Positions 7,845 through 15,547 of a DNA stretch of 64,000 nt are shown piece by piece. The notes beneath the pieces were generated by a model. The model was not told where the DNA came from and made no database searches. It was given only the letters and a program-made list of their open reading frames with translations. The stretch is from assembly GCF_003201935.1 (NCBI RefSeq), contig NZ_QJJL01000003.1:682001-746000 (forward strand), given 5' to 3'. Position 1 is the first letter of the stretch, and each line of letters begins with the position of its first letter. This DNA is from Loktanella sp. PT4BL. Its GTDB lineage: Bacteria; Pseudomonadota; Alphaproteobacteria; Rhodobacterales; Rhodobacteraceae. Position numbers and translations under genes: made by a program.

Positions 7845-10537
7845 TGTCCTTCAACGCCCTGATTGCCATTGCTTTGGGCTATGTGCTGTTGCTCTTTGCG
7901 ATTGCTTTTGTGGCGGAACGCCGCGCGGCGAACGGCCATTCCAACTGGCTGACCTCGCCATGGATCTATACGCTCTCGCTCAGCATCTATTGTACCGGCT
8001 GGACGTTCTACGGTGCGGTTGGCTACGCCGCGCGTTCAGGGCTTGAGTTTGTGACCATCTACCTTGGTCCTACTTTGGTGATGGTGGGCTGGTGGTGGGT
8101 CTTGCGCCGTCTGGTGCGGATCGGACGGGCGCAGCGGATCACGTCCATCGCGGATATGGTGTCGTCGCGGTTTGGCAAATCAACGCAGTTGGGTGTGATT
8201 GTCACGGTCATTTCGGTGATCGCCGCCATGCCTTATATCGCGCTGCAACTGCAGTCGGTGACACTGTCTTTCGCAGTATTCGCGCAGACCGAGGGCGTTG
8301 ATTGGGCGCAAAACGATTTCAACTTTGCTGCCTTCTGGGTCGCGATCGGTCTGGCGGTCTTTACCGTGATCTTCGGCACCCGTAACCTTGATGCCAACGA
8401 ACGCCACCACGGCGTTGTCATCGCCATCGCGGTTGAGGCAGTAGTCAAGCTTTTCGCGCTGGTCGCCGTTGGCATTTTCGTTGTTTGGGGGATCGCGGGC
8501 GGACCGGGCGAGATGCTGACGCGGATTGACCAGTCTGACATCGTGCTCTGGAACCAGGAAAGCGGGCGCTGGATCAGCCTCATTTTCCTCTCAGGGGCTG
8601 CGTTCCTGTGCCTGCCGCGCATGTTCCAGGTCTTGGTGATCGAGAATGCCGACGAACGCCACCTGCATATCGCAAGCTGGGCCTTTCCGCTTTATCTCTT
8701 CATGATGAGCCTCTTTGTGGTGCCCATCGCCGTCATCGGCCTTGATCTGATGCCAGCCGGAAGTAACCCCGACCTTTTTGTTCTGACTGTGCCGCTCAGC
8801 GAAGGGCGCGGGGGTTTGGCGGTGCTGTCATTTCTTGGGGGGTTTTCTTCTGCCACATCCATGGTCATCGTGGCGACGATTGCTTTGGCGACAATGGTCT
8901 CGAACCACATGGTTGTGCCCTTCTGGCTCTATTTGCAGGGCAGCCAGCAGGCGGTGATGTCGGGTGATGTGCGCCACGTGATCTTGCTGTCACGGCGGCT
9001 TTCGGTTGCGGCCATTCTGCTGCTGGGATTCGTCTATTACCGGATTTCCGGGGGCGGGACGGCGCTGGCGGCGATTGGTCTGATTTCCTTTACGGGTGCC
9101 GTTCAGATCCTGCCCGCAATGATCGGCGGGATTTTCTGGCGTGGTGCGACGGGCGTCGGGGCCGCGGCAGGGCTGATCACCGGTCTGGTGGTCTGGATGT
9201 GGACCCTGTTCCTGCCAAGCTTCGGTGTTGATGCGGTCATCGGCCAGACCGTGATGGAGCAGGGCCCATACGGGTTGTCATGGCTCAGACCCCAAGCGCT
9301 CTTCGGCGCGAACGGTCTGGATCCGCTGGTCCACGGAATCTTGTGGTCCATGCTGTTGAACACGGGCGCCTTTATCCTGTTTTCACTGGTCACTTTTCCC
9401 GCCCCGCTCGAGCGGTTGCAGGGCGCGCAATTCGTCAATGTGTTTGATCACTCGACCGCTGCTCCGGCGTGGACAGGTGCCGCAACTGGCGCCGAGGATC
9501 TTTTGATCATGTCACAGCGCATTCTTGGCGGCGCAGAAGCGCAGGCCATTTTTGAGGCCGAGGCGCTGCGCCAAGGGAAGGTCGGATATTTGCCCGAGGT
9601 GACCTCGGATTTCATCGAAAGGCTCGAGCGGAGTCTTGCAGGCTCCGTGGGGGCGGCGACCGCCCACGCAATGATCGGCCAATTGATTGGCGGTAGCAGC
9701 GTATCGGTGGAAGATCTGATCGCAGTGGCTGATGAGGCCGCGCAAATTCTGGAATACTCCAACCGTCTTGAGGCAAAATCCAAAGAGCAGGAACGCACCG
9801 CGCGGGCACTGCGCGCCGCGAACGACAAGCTGACGGCGCTGTCGATCCAGAAGGACTCGTTTCTCAGCCAGATCAGCCATGAACTGCGCACGCCCATGAC
9901 CTCGATCCGGTCTTTTTCGGATATCCTGCGTGAAGGGGTCACAAGTGACGCTGAACATGAGAAATACGCCGGCATTATCTATGATGAGGCGGTGCGTCTG
10001 ACACGGCTGCTGGATGACTTGCTCGATCTTTCCGTACTCGAGAATGGGCAGGTCGAATTGCGCGACCAGACCGGGCATTTGTCAGATCTGCTGGATCGTG
10101 CGGTGCGGGCGGCGGGTCTGCATGAAGGTGCTTTGAAAATCAGTCGCGACCCTGCGTCAGAGGATGTGACCCTGACGACAGATATCGACCGTCTCGGGCA
10201 GGTCTTTATCAATTTGATCGCGAATGCGCAGAAATACTGTGATGCAAAGACCCCGCATCTGACGATCAAGGTGAGTGAGGATAGCGCGGGGTACTGCGTT
10301 GACTTCATCGACAACGGCAGCGGGATTGCGCCTGAGAAGCAGGACCTGATCTTTGAGAAATTCTCGCGCGTGGCGGATGGGTCCAAGGCGGGCGGCGCCG
10401 GGCTTGGGCTTGCGATCTGTCGCGAGATTATGCAGCGCCTTGGTGGCGCGGTGCATTATCTGCCCCAAAGCCGCGGAGCCGCGTTTCGGGTCCGCTTGCC
10501 CAAGGTGAAAACAGTGGTGACGTTAGAAGAAACGTAA
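7841..10537 (+). CDS. Sodium/solute symporter-histidine kinase fusion
   Basis: 898 aa. Residues 1 to about 550 are a 12-13 helix SSS-family transporter (early motif SIYCTGWTFYGAVGYAARSG). A linker with a coiled-coil (residues about 635-670) follows, then a HisKA domain with phospho-accepting H680 in FLSQISHELRTPMTSIR. The ATPase part shows an N-box (NLIANAQKYC), DNGSGIAPE and GGAGLGLAICREI. CbrA and related kinases have this architecture and couple substrate passage or binding to phosphorylation. The likely receiver partner is encoded two genes upstream. The substrate is unknown, but the ScfR neighbour suggests a short-chain carboxylate. There is no receiver fused at the C-terminus. Confidence 0.9.
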   Translation: MMSFNALIAIALGYVLLLFAIAFVAERRAANGHSNWLTSPWIYTLSLSIYCTGWTFYGAVGYAARSGLEFVTIYLGPTLVMVGWWWVLRRLVRIGRAQRITSIADMVSSRFGKSTQLGVIVTVISVIAAMPYIALQLQSVTLSFAVFAQTEGVDWAQNDFNFAAFWVAIGLAVFTVIFGTRNLDANERHHGVVIAIAVEAVVKLFALVAVGIFVVWGIAGGPGEMLTRIDQSDIVLWNQESGRWISLIFLSGAAFLCLPRMFQVLVIENADERHLHIASWAFPLYLFMMSLFVVPIAVIGLDLMPAGSNPDLFVLTVPLSEGRGGLAVLSFLGGFSSATSMVIVATIALATMVSNHMVVPFWLYLQGSQQAVMSGDVRHVILLSRRLSVAAILLLGFVYYRISGGGTALAAIGLISFTGAVQILPAMIGGIFWRGATGVGAAAGLITGLVVWMWTLFLPSFGVDAVIGQTVMEQGPYGLSWLRPQALFGANGLDPLVHGILWSMLLNTGAFILFSLVTFPAPLERLQGAQFVNVFDHSTAAPAWTGAATGAEDLLIMSQRILGGAEAQAIFEAEALRQGKVGYLPEVTSDFIERLERSLAGSVGAATAHAMIGQLIGGSSVSVEDLIAVADEAAQILEYSNRLEAKSKEQERTARALRAANDKLTALSIQKDSFLSQISHELRTPMTSIRSFSDILREGVTSDAEHEKYAGIIYDEAVRLTRLLDDLLDLSVLENGQVELRDQTGHLSDLLDRAVRAAGLHEGALKISRDPASEDVTLTTDIDRLGQVFINLIANAQKYCDAKTPHLTIKVSEDSAGYCVDFIDNGSGIAPEKQDLIFEKFSRVADGSKAGGAGLGLAICREIMQRLGGAVHYLPQSRGAAFRVRLPKVKTVVTLEET

Positions 10538-10580
10538 CCAATTTTGCCTATGACAGAGTTTCAATATCTGTGGCAGGCAA

Positions 10581-11663
10581 ATGACGACAGGCACACATGT
10601 GACATTGCTGCGGCGGATGACCCGTCCGCAAGGGCAGGGGGAAACCGAAAACCCGCTGACCTCGTCACGTGCTGTGCGGCTGGCATTGACGAAAGCTGCC
10701 AATGACAGTGTGGGTCTCGTGCTCACGGTCGAGAGCGTGGGCGAAGAGGTGATTGCGCTGGATGACATGCTTGCGACCTTTGGTTCCGATCTCATGCTGG
10801 TGGGGCTGGAACGCGACGGCGCGCTGTCAGGCCTGATCGCGCTTGATATGGAAATGCGTGCGGCCGTGCTGGAAATGGAAACCATGGGTGCGGTGCTGGC
10901 GCAGCCTGCTGAAACGCGTGCACCGACACATACGGATAAGGTGCTCTGCGATCCGGTACTGCGCAGTTTTATCGCGGCTTTTCCGCAGGCCGTTCTCGGG
11001 ACCCCGCTTGAAGGCTGGATGGATGGCATTGGCATTGGCGCAAAGGTGGAAAGCGCGCGTGCTGCCGGGCTCGTATTGACGGACAGTACCTACCGGATTG
11101 TCCGGATGGGCGTTGATCTCGGGGTTGCTGACCGTCGCGCGCAACTGGTGATCGCGCTGCCGTTGGCAGAAGCGGCCACCGTGCAGGAGCCTGCACCGCC
11201 TGCGCCAGTTGATTGGCAGCAGGTTTTTCAGGAAAACATCTATGAGGCCCCCGCCTGTCTTGAGGCGCTTTTGTATCGCGCGCCGATTTCGCTGGCGACA
11301 GCGCAATCCTTGAAAGTGGGTACCGTCCTGCCACTGCCCGGATGTACGGTGAATTCTGTGCGGCTCTTGTCGCGTGATGGGCACGAATTGGCACAGGCGA
11401 AACTGGGTCAGATCGGGGGCTATCGCGCTGTGCGGCTAGAAACGGCCCCTGCGCCACAGCTTGCCGAACTGCCACATCAAGCAATCACAACACAACTTGG
11501 CATGCCCGACATGATGGATGTAGACGCAATGATGCCTCCGGCAGATTTGCCGGAGGCATCATCAGAAATGCTTGATCTTCCGAATGCGACGGACGCGCTG
11601 GATTTTACAGGCGGTGATATGCCCGGTTTACCGGACATATCGGAAACGATTGATCCGTCCTAA
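10581..11663 (+). CDS. FliM/FliN-family flagellar motor C-ring protein
   Basis: 360 aa. The N-terminal region (LLRRMTRPQ, then an acidic alpha/beta segment around IALDMEMRAAVLEMETMG) resembles the FliM middle domain. Residues about 240-290 (LEALLYRAPISLATAQSLKVGTVLPLPG) are a SpoA/FliN domain. The tail is acidic, rich in M, D and P and probably disordered. Roseobacters often carry such a divergent FliM/FliN protein outside the main flagellar cluster. It probably belongs to the motor switch that receives CheY signals, but no other flagellar gene lies nearby. The region encoding the tail contains a striking 15-bp inverted repeat. Confidence 0.75.
   Translation: MTTGTHVTLLRRMTRPQGQGETENPLTSSRAVRLALTKAANDSVGLVLTVESVGEEVIALDDMLATFGSDLMLVGLERDGALSGLIALDMEMRAAVLEMETMGAVLAQPAETRAPTHTDKVLCDPVLRSFIAAFPQAVLGTPLEGWMDGIGIGAKVESARAAGLVLTDSTYRIVRMGVDLGVADRRAQLVIALPLAEAATVQEPAPPAPVDWQQVFQENIYEAPACLEALLYRAPISLATAQSLKVGTVLPLPGCTVNSVRLLSRDGHELAQAKLGQIGGYRAVRLETAPAPQLAELPHQAITTQLGMPDMMDVDAMMPPADLPEASSEMLDLPNATDALDFTGGDMPGLPDISETIDPS
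11529..11562. repeat. Perfect 15-bp inverted repeat inside the FliM/FliN-family gene
   Basis: Arms ATGATGCCTCCGGCA and its exact complement enclose a GATT loop, about 100 bp before the stop codon. Each arm codes for part of the acidic tail (MMPPADLPEA). The GC-rich stem would form a strong mRNA hairpin. No T-run follows, so it is not a normal terminator. Confidence 0.8.
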
Positions 11664-12085
11664 TTGCCTGCAAGCGCATTCAACTGTGGGCGCATCCCGC
11701 CAAGATCATAGCCCGCGCCCGAAGCGGCTGAGAGAATGTCATCGGCTGACATCTCGCTGGCCTGTCCCAGCGCCCAGACAATCGTCGACCGTGTGCCAGA
11801 GGCGCAGTAGGCAAGGGTAGGACCGCTTGACGCGTCCATTGCTGCCTTCTGCTTTGTGACCATATCCATGTTCAGCGTTTGATGCGTCACTTCATTGATC
11901 ACAAAGTCCAGCCCTGCGGCCTTGGCCGCCGCCCCGATCACACTGGCGTGGTGGGACGGCGGGATTTCTGCATCCGGTCGGTTGCAGATGATTGTTTGAA
12001 AACCGGCCTCGGCAATCGCAGGGATATCCTCCACTGCGATTTGCGGGGTGACGGCGTAGGTCGGGCTGATGTGACGAATATCCAT
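11660..12085 (-). CDS. DUF442/TIGR01244 sulfur transferase (Blh-like rhodanese/phosphatase fold)
   Basis: 141-aa single-domain protein of the DUF442 family, which has a tyrosine-phosphatase-like fold and acts as a rhodanese on persulfides. The catalytic loop is AYCASGTRS with C94. The N-terminal half (ISPTYAVTPQI ... ICNRPD) is characteristic. In BigR operons this domain is fused to, or encoded beside, a persulfide dioxygenase, as here. It is the last of four co-directional genes ending in convergence with the FliM/FliN-family gene, whose stop it overlaps by four bases. Its likely role is moving sulfane sulfur between glutathione persulfide and other acceptors. Confidence 0.88.
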   Translation of the reverse strand: MDIRHISPTYAVTPQIAVEDIPAIAEAGFQTIICNRPDAEIPPSHHASVIGAAAKAAGLDFVINEVTHQTLNMDMVTKQKAAMDASSGPTLAYCASGTRSTIVWALGQASEMSADDILSAASGAGYDLGGMRPQLNALAGN

Positions 12086-12094
12086 AAGCGTTCT

Positions 12095-12526
12095 TTAAAC
12101 CGCCACAGCCCTTTGGTCCATACGCGCCCGCAAGGAAGGTGCCGCCAACATGCCAGCGATCATTGCACCGACAAAGAGCCACCCGCCAGGACCTGCGAAA
12201 CTCAGCGAGGCGATGGCCGGCCCGGGGCACAGTCCGGCCAGACCCCAGCCCATGCCGAAGAGTGTTGAGCCCAGCACAAGGTTACGCCCCAGCTTTTGCT
12301 CGGGCGCGGGCGGGAAGGCATCGGCCAGCACCGGTTTGCGCCCGATTGTGAAGCGCCATGCGATGGCCATCGGAATGATCGCACCGCCCATTACGAAGGC
12401 AAGCGTCGGATCCCAATCGCCAAAGATATCAAGCCACCCTTGTACTTTGGACGTGTTTGTCATGCCGGAAATCAATAGGCCAAGGCCGAAGAGCGATCCG
12501 ACAAGGAAAGAAACGAAGGTGCGCAT
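12095..12526 (-). CDS. YeeE/YedE-family membrane protein (DUF6691 half)
   Basis: 143-aa inner-membrane protein with four predicted helices. The motif GLAGLCPGPAI holds the cysteine conserved in the YeeE/YedE sulfur-transport family (thiosulfate transporter TsuA is the known member). It overlaps the next YeeE-like gene by one base, and the two halves together correspond to one full-length transporter. It probably moves a sulfur compound for, or away from, the persulfide dioxygenase encoded upstream. Confidence 0.87.
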   Translation of the reverse strand: MRTFVSFLVGSLFGLGLLISGMTNTSKVQGWLDIFGDWDPTLAFVMGGAIIPMAIAWRFTIGRKPVLADAFPPAPEQKLGRNLVLGSTLFGMGWGLAGLCPGPAIASLSFAGPGGWLFVGAMIAGMLAAPSLRARMDQRAVAV

Positions 12527-12951
12527 CAGATCACTCCCAGTATATGTTTGAAGAGAACGACGGTCAGACCGCCGGCACCGATGTAGAAGGCGGTGGCAAC
12601 GATGCCGCGCAGAGACAGCCGCGAAATCCCGCAGACGCCATGGCCCGAGGTGCAGCCATTGGCAAAACGCGTGCCGACACCCACCAGAAGGCCGGCCGCG
12701 ATGATGATGGCCCAGTTGCTGGTCAGGTTTGTCTCCGACCCGCCCATCGCAAGTGCCGCGAGGCCGGGAACGATAAACAGCCCCGCAATCAGCGCCGCCC
12801 GCTCTTGCCAGTCACTACGCCCGCTGCCATCGACGAGGCCGCCGATGATACCCGATGCGCCCATGATCCGCCCGTTCACGAGCAGGAAAATCGCAGCGGC
12901 CGTTCCGATGAGCACGCCACCGACGAGCCCCATGATCCAATCTATTGGCAT
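12526..12951 (-). CDS. YeeE/YedE-family membrane protein
   Basis: 141 aa with about four membrane helices. It contains the family signature FANGCTSGHGVCGISRLS, whose cysteines line the sulfur-substrate path in TsuA. It precedes its partner half-protein with a one-base overlap, so the two are translated together and probably form one complex. BigR-regulated operons in Agrobacterium and Xylella carry similar membrane proteins for sulfur export or import. Direction and exact substrate are not evident. Confidence 0.88.
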   Translation of the reverse strand: MPIDWIMGLVGGVLIGTAAAIFLLVNGRIMGASGIIGGLVDGSGRSDWQERAALIAGLFIVPGLAALAMGGSETNLTSNWAIIIAAGLLVGVGTRFANGCTSGHGVCGISRLSLRGIVATAFYIGAGGLTVVLFKHILGVI

Positions 12952-12978
12952 GTTCAGTCCTATTCCATTCCGTAGGTT

Positions 12979-13842
12979 TTACAGTGTGTTGATGGGCACT
13001 TTGAAGTAGCGTTGCCCGTTGTCTTCCGGCTCGGGAAGGTTCCCCGCGCGCATGTTTGTCTGCAATGACGGCAAGATCAGCCGTGGCATGCCAAGTTTTG
13101 CATCCCGTTCCTGCCGCATGGATACGAATTCTTCCATTGGGCGGCCTGCACCGATGTGGACATTCAGCGCCTTTTGCTCACCCACGGTGGTTTCCCACGC
13201 GAATTCATCACGCCCCGGCGCCTTATAGTCGTGGCCCACAAAGATGCGGGTCTCATCAGGCAGAGACAGGATTTTCTGGATCGAGGTGTAGAGATCCTCG
13301 GCCGAGCCACCGGGGAAGTCGCAACGGGCCGTGCCGAAGTCCGGCATAAAGAGTGTATCACCCACAAAAGCCGCGTCGCCGATGACATAGGTCAGGCAAG
13401 CAGGTGTGTGGCCGGGTGTATGCAGCACGTCAGCACGCATTTGTCCGATGTGGAAGCTGTCACCATCTTCAAACAGCGCATCGAACTGTGATCCATCCCG
13501 CTGGAATTCTGTGCCTTCGTTGAAGACCTTGCCGAATGTATCCTGCACTATGGTGATATTCGCACCAATCCCGATCTTGCCGCCCAAGTGCTCTTGCAGA
13601 TAAGGCGCCGCAGAGAGGTGATCGGCGTGGACATGGCTTTCCAGAATCCACGCAACCTGCAGGTCCTCGGCCTTTACCCAAGCGATGATCTCATCGGCGG
13701 ATTTCATGTTGGTGCGCCCCGAGGCGGGATCGTAATCCAACACACTATCAATGATCGCACAGGTGCGACCTTCCGGTTCGCGGACGACATATGACACAGT
13801 GTTGGTTGCGTCGTCGAAGAATGCTTTTACATGTGGGGTCAT
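12979..13842 (-). CDS. Persulfide dioxygenase (ETHE1-like MBL-fold hydrolase), first copy
   Basis: 287 aa. The metallo-beta-lactamase motif is ESHVHADHLSA, with the downstream metal ligands in TPGHTPAC and GDTLFMPD and a further histidine in VGHDY. Conserved ETHE1/Blh segments include FNEGTEFQRDGSQFDALF. The enzyme oxidises glutathione persulfide to sulfite using non-haem iron. I chose the ATG at 13842 because AAAGGAGA sits directly upstream; an earlier in-frame start would run into the operator. It is the first gene of the module and lies opposite the ArsR sensor. A second copy lies at 61.4-62.3 kb. Confidence 0.92.
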   Translation of the reverse strand: MTPHVKAFFDDATNTVSYVVREPEGRTCAIIDSVLDYDPASGRTNMKSADEIIAWVKAEDLQVAWILESHVHADHLSAAPYLQEHLGGKIGIGANITIVQDTFGKVFNEGTEFQRDGSQFDALFEDGDSFHIGQMRADVLHTPGHTPACLTYVIGDAAFVGDTLFMPDFGTARCDFPGGSAEDLYTSIQKILSLPDETRIFVGHDYKAPGRDEFAWETTVGEQKALNVHIGAGRPMEEFVSMRQERDAKLGMPRLILPSLQTNMRAGNLPEPEDNGQRYFKVPINTL

Positions 13843-13882
13843 ATCGAATCTCCTTTGGATTACAAAATAGGGAGTTCGAAAC

Positions 13883-13902
13883 ACATTTCAATGTTGAAAT
13901 GT
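13883..13902. promoter_or_regulatory. Perfect palindromic operator for the ArsR persulfide sensor
   Basis: ACATTTCAA-TG-TTGAAATGT has nine-base perfect arms. It is centred between the divergent dioxygenase (start 13842) and regulator (start 13930) genes. BigR/SqrR-type repressors bind AT-rich palindromes with ATTC/GAAT-like cores in the same place. Autoregulation and operon repression are inferred. Confidence 0.8.
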
Positions 13903-13929
13903 ATTTAACGATGAGGTATTTTATTTCGC

Positions 13930-14247
13930 ATGACAAATCCGGTTCAAGAACTCGCAGACCCAATGGACGAGGCAGCAGCGGAAGCGGCTGACCTTTTCAA
14001 GTCGCTTTCCAATCCTGGCCGATTGCGCATTCTCTGTGCGCTGGTTCCGCGTGATCTGAGTGTAAGCGAACTGGAAACGGCACTCGGCGCGAGCCAGTCG
14101 TATGTCTCCGGGCAACTTTTGCGCCTGCGCAACGAAGGGCTAGTGTCCTGCCAGCGCAACGGCCGGAGCATGCGGTATAGCCTTTCCGACCCGCGCATCC
14201 GCCCTCTGCTTGAACGGGTTTACGAGCTGTTCTGCCCCACCGAATAA
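13930..14247 (+). CDS. ArsR-family persulfide sensor (BigR/SqrR-like)
   Basis: 105-aa winged-helix repressor: residues about 20-90 form the ArsR fold (SLSNPGRLRILCAL ... SELETALGASQSYVSGQLLRLRNEGLVSCQRNGRS). Cysteines C36 in the second helix and C102 in the last helix are 66 residues apart, the same spacing as the persulfide-sensing pair of SqrR (C41/C107). A third cysteine, C74, lies in the wing region. In that family a tetrasulfide between the pair releases DNA. The gene is divergent from the persulfide module with a perfect palindrome between. Its 3' end overlaps the convergent acyl-CoA dehydrogenase gene by 28 bp. Confidence 0.88.
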   Translation: MTNPVQELADPMDEAAAEAADLFKSLSNPGRLRILCALVPRDLSVSELETALGASQSYVSGQLLRLRNEGLVSCQRNGRSMRYSLSDPRIRPLLERVYELFCPTE

Positions 14248-15449
14248 CGGGCCAGTTCGGCCCGCGCGACCTGCCTGCGATGTACCGCATCCGGCCCATC
14301 CGCAAGCCGCAATGTGCGTAGATGGGTCCATTGCCGTGCCAGCGGGGTATCTTGTGACACGCCAGCAGCCCCGTACATCTGTACTGCCTTGTCCGTAATA
14401 TCGAGCGCGATTTGCGGGGCCACCACCTTGATCTGGCTGATCCAGGGGGCGGCGGCGCGTTTGTCGCCTTGATCCATCATCCACGCCGCCTTGAGGCACA
14501 AGAGCCGCGCCTGTTCGATATCCATGCGCGCCTTGGCGATGATATCGAAATTCTCGCCCAGCTGTGCCAGCGGTTTGCCGAAGGCCTCGCGTGCCAAAGA
14601 CCGTTCACACATCAATTGAAGCGCCTTCTCGGCCTGTCCGATCGCGCGCATGCAGTGGTGGATACGCCCCGGCCCAAGCCGCCCCTGCGCAATCTCGAAA
14701 CCGCGCCCTTCACCAAGCAGCATATTCTCCGCAGGCACACGCACGTCGTCATAGCGGAAATGCATATGGCCGTGGGGGGCATCGTCGTGGCCGTAAACCT
14801 CCATCGCGCGCAGTTTTTTGATGCCGGGGGTATCGGCGGGGACGACGATCATGGAGTGTTGCTGATGTTTGGGTCCTTCATGGGCGGTGCGCACCATGAC
14901 GATATGCACAGCACAGCGCGGATCACCTGCACCGGTCGCCCACCATTTCTGGCCATTCAGGACATAGCTGTCCCCGTCGCGCTCACACCGCATGGCGATA
15001 TTCGTGGCATCCGAGCTGGCGATATCCGGCTCTGTCATGAGATAGGCCGAGCGGATCGTGCCCGCCATCAGCGGTTTCAACCACTGGTCTTTCATGGCGT
15101 CGGTGCCGTAGCGGGCAAAGACTTCCATATTGCCCGTATCGGGCGCGTTGCAGTTAAAGACCTCGGCGGCCAGATGGCTCTTGCCCATTTCCTCTGCCAG
15201 ATAGGCGTATTCGACCGTGTTCAACTGCGGGCCATCGCGGAAGGTGTCCCAGAAATTCCAAAGCCCGCGTTCCTGTGCCTTGGCCTTGAGGCCTTCGAGA
15301 ATTTCGGTCTGGCGTGGCGTGAATGTCCAACGGTCGCCGATGCTGACCTCGGACAGGAATTCTGCGTCCAAAGGGGCGATCTCATCGGTGATCATCGCTT
15401 TCACCGCCGCAAGTACCGGCAAAAGCCGCTCGGTATGTCCAAGGTCCAT
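14220..15449 (-). CDS. Acyl-CoA dehydrogenase of the ACAD10/11 type
   Basis: 409 aa, FAD-dependent acyl-CoA dehydrogenase fold: N-terminal helical domain, central strand domain (YLMTEPDIASSDATNI, NGQKWWATGAG), and a C-terminal helical domain (GRIHHCMRAIGQAEKAL, REAFGKPLAQ, QMYGAAGVSQDTPLARQWTHLRTLRLADGPDAVH). The C-terminal set is typical of the ACAD10/11 clade. In that system a kinase phosphorylates a 4-hydroxyacyl-CoA and the dehydrogenase-like enzyme eliminates phosphate; the kinase gene lies divergently next door. I start at the ATG at 15449 (GGGGCG before it); an ATG at 15485 is an alternative. Confidence 0.85.
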   Translation of the reverse strand: MDLGHTERLLPVLAAVKAMITDEIAPLDAEFLSEVSIGDRWTFTPRQTEILEGLKAKAQERGLWNFWDTFRDGPQLNTVEYAYLAEEMGKSHLAAEVFNCNAPDTGNMEVFARYGTDAMKDQWLKPLMAGTIRSAYLMTEPDIASSDATNIAMRCERDGDSYVLNGQKWWATGAGDPRCAVHIVMVRTAHEGPKHQQHSMIVVPADTPGIKKLRAMEVYGHDDAPHGHMHFRYDDVRVPAENMLLGEGRGFEIAQGRLGPGRIHHCMRAIGQAEKALQLMCERSLAREAFGKPLAQLGENFDIIAKARMDIEQARLLCLKAAWMMDQGDKRAAAPWISQIKVVAPQIALDITDKAVQMYGAAGVSQDTPLARQWTHLRTLRLADGPDAVHRRQVARAELARYSVGQNSS

Positions 15450-15547
15450 TTTCGCGCCCCGTATTTGTGTTGCGCTATCGTGCACCGTGGGGGCGGGGTG
15501 TCAATCAAAGGCTTGCAGTTCGGCCAGCGGCCAGCCCTAATGCGGTC

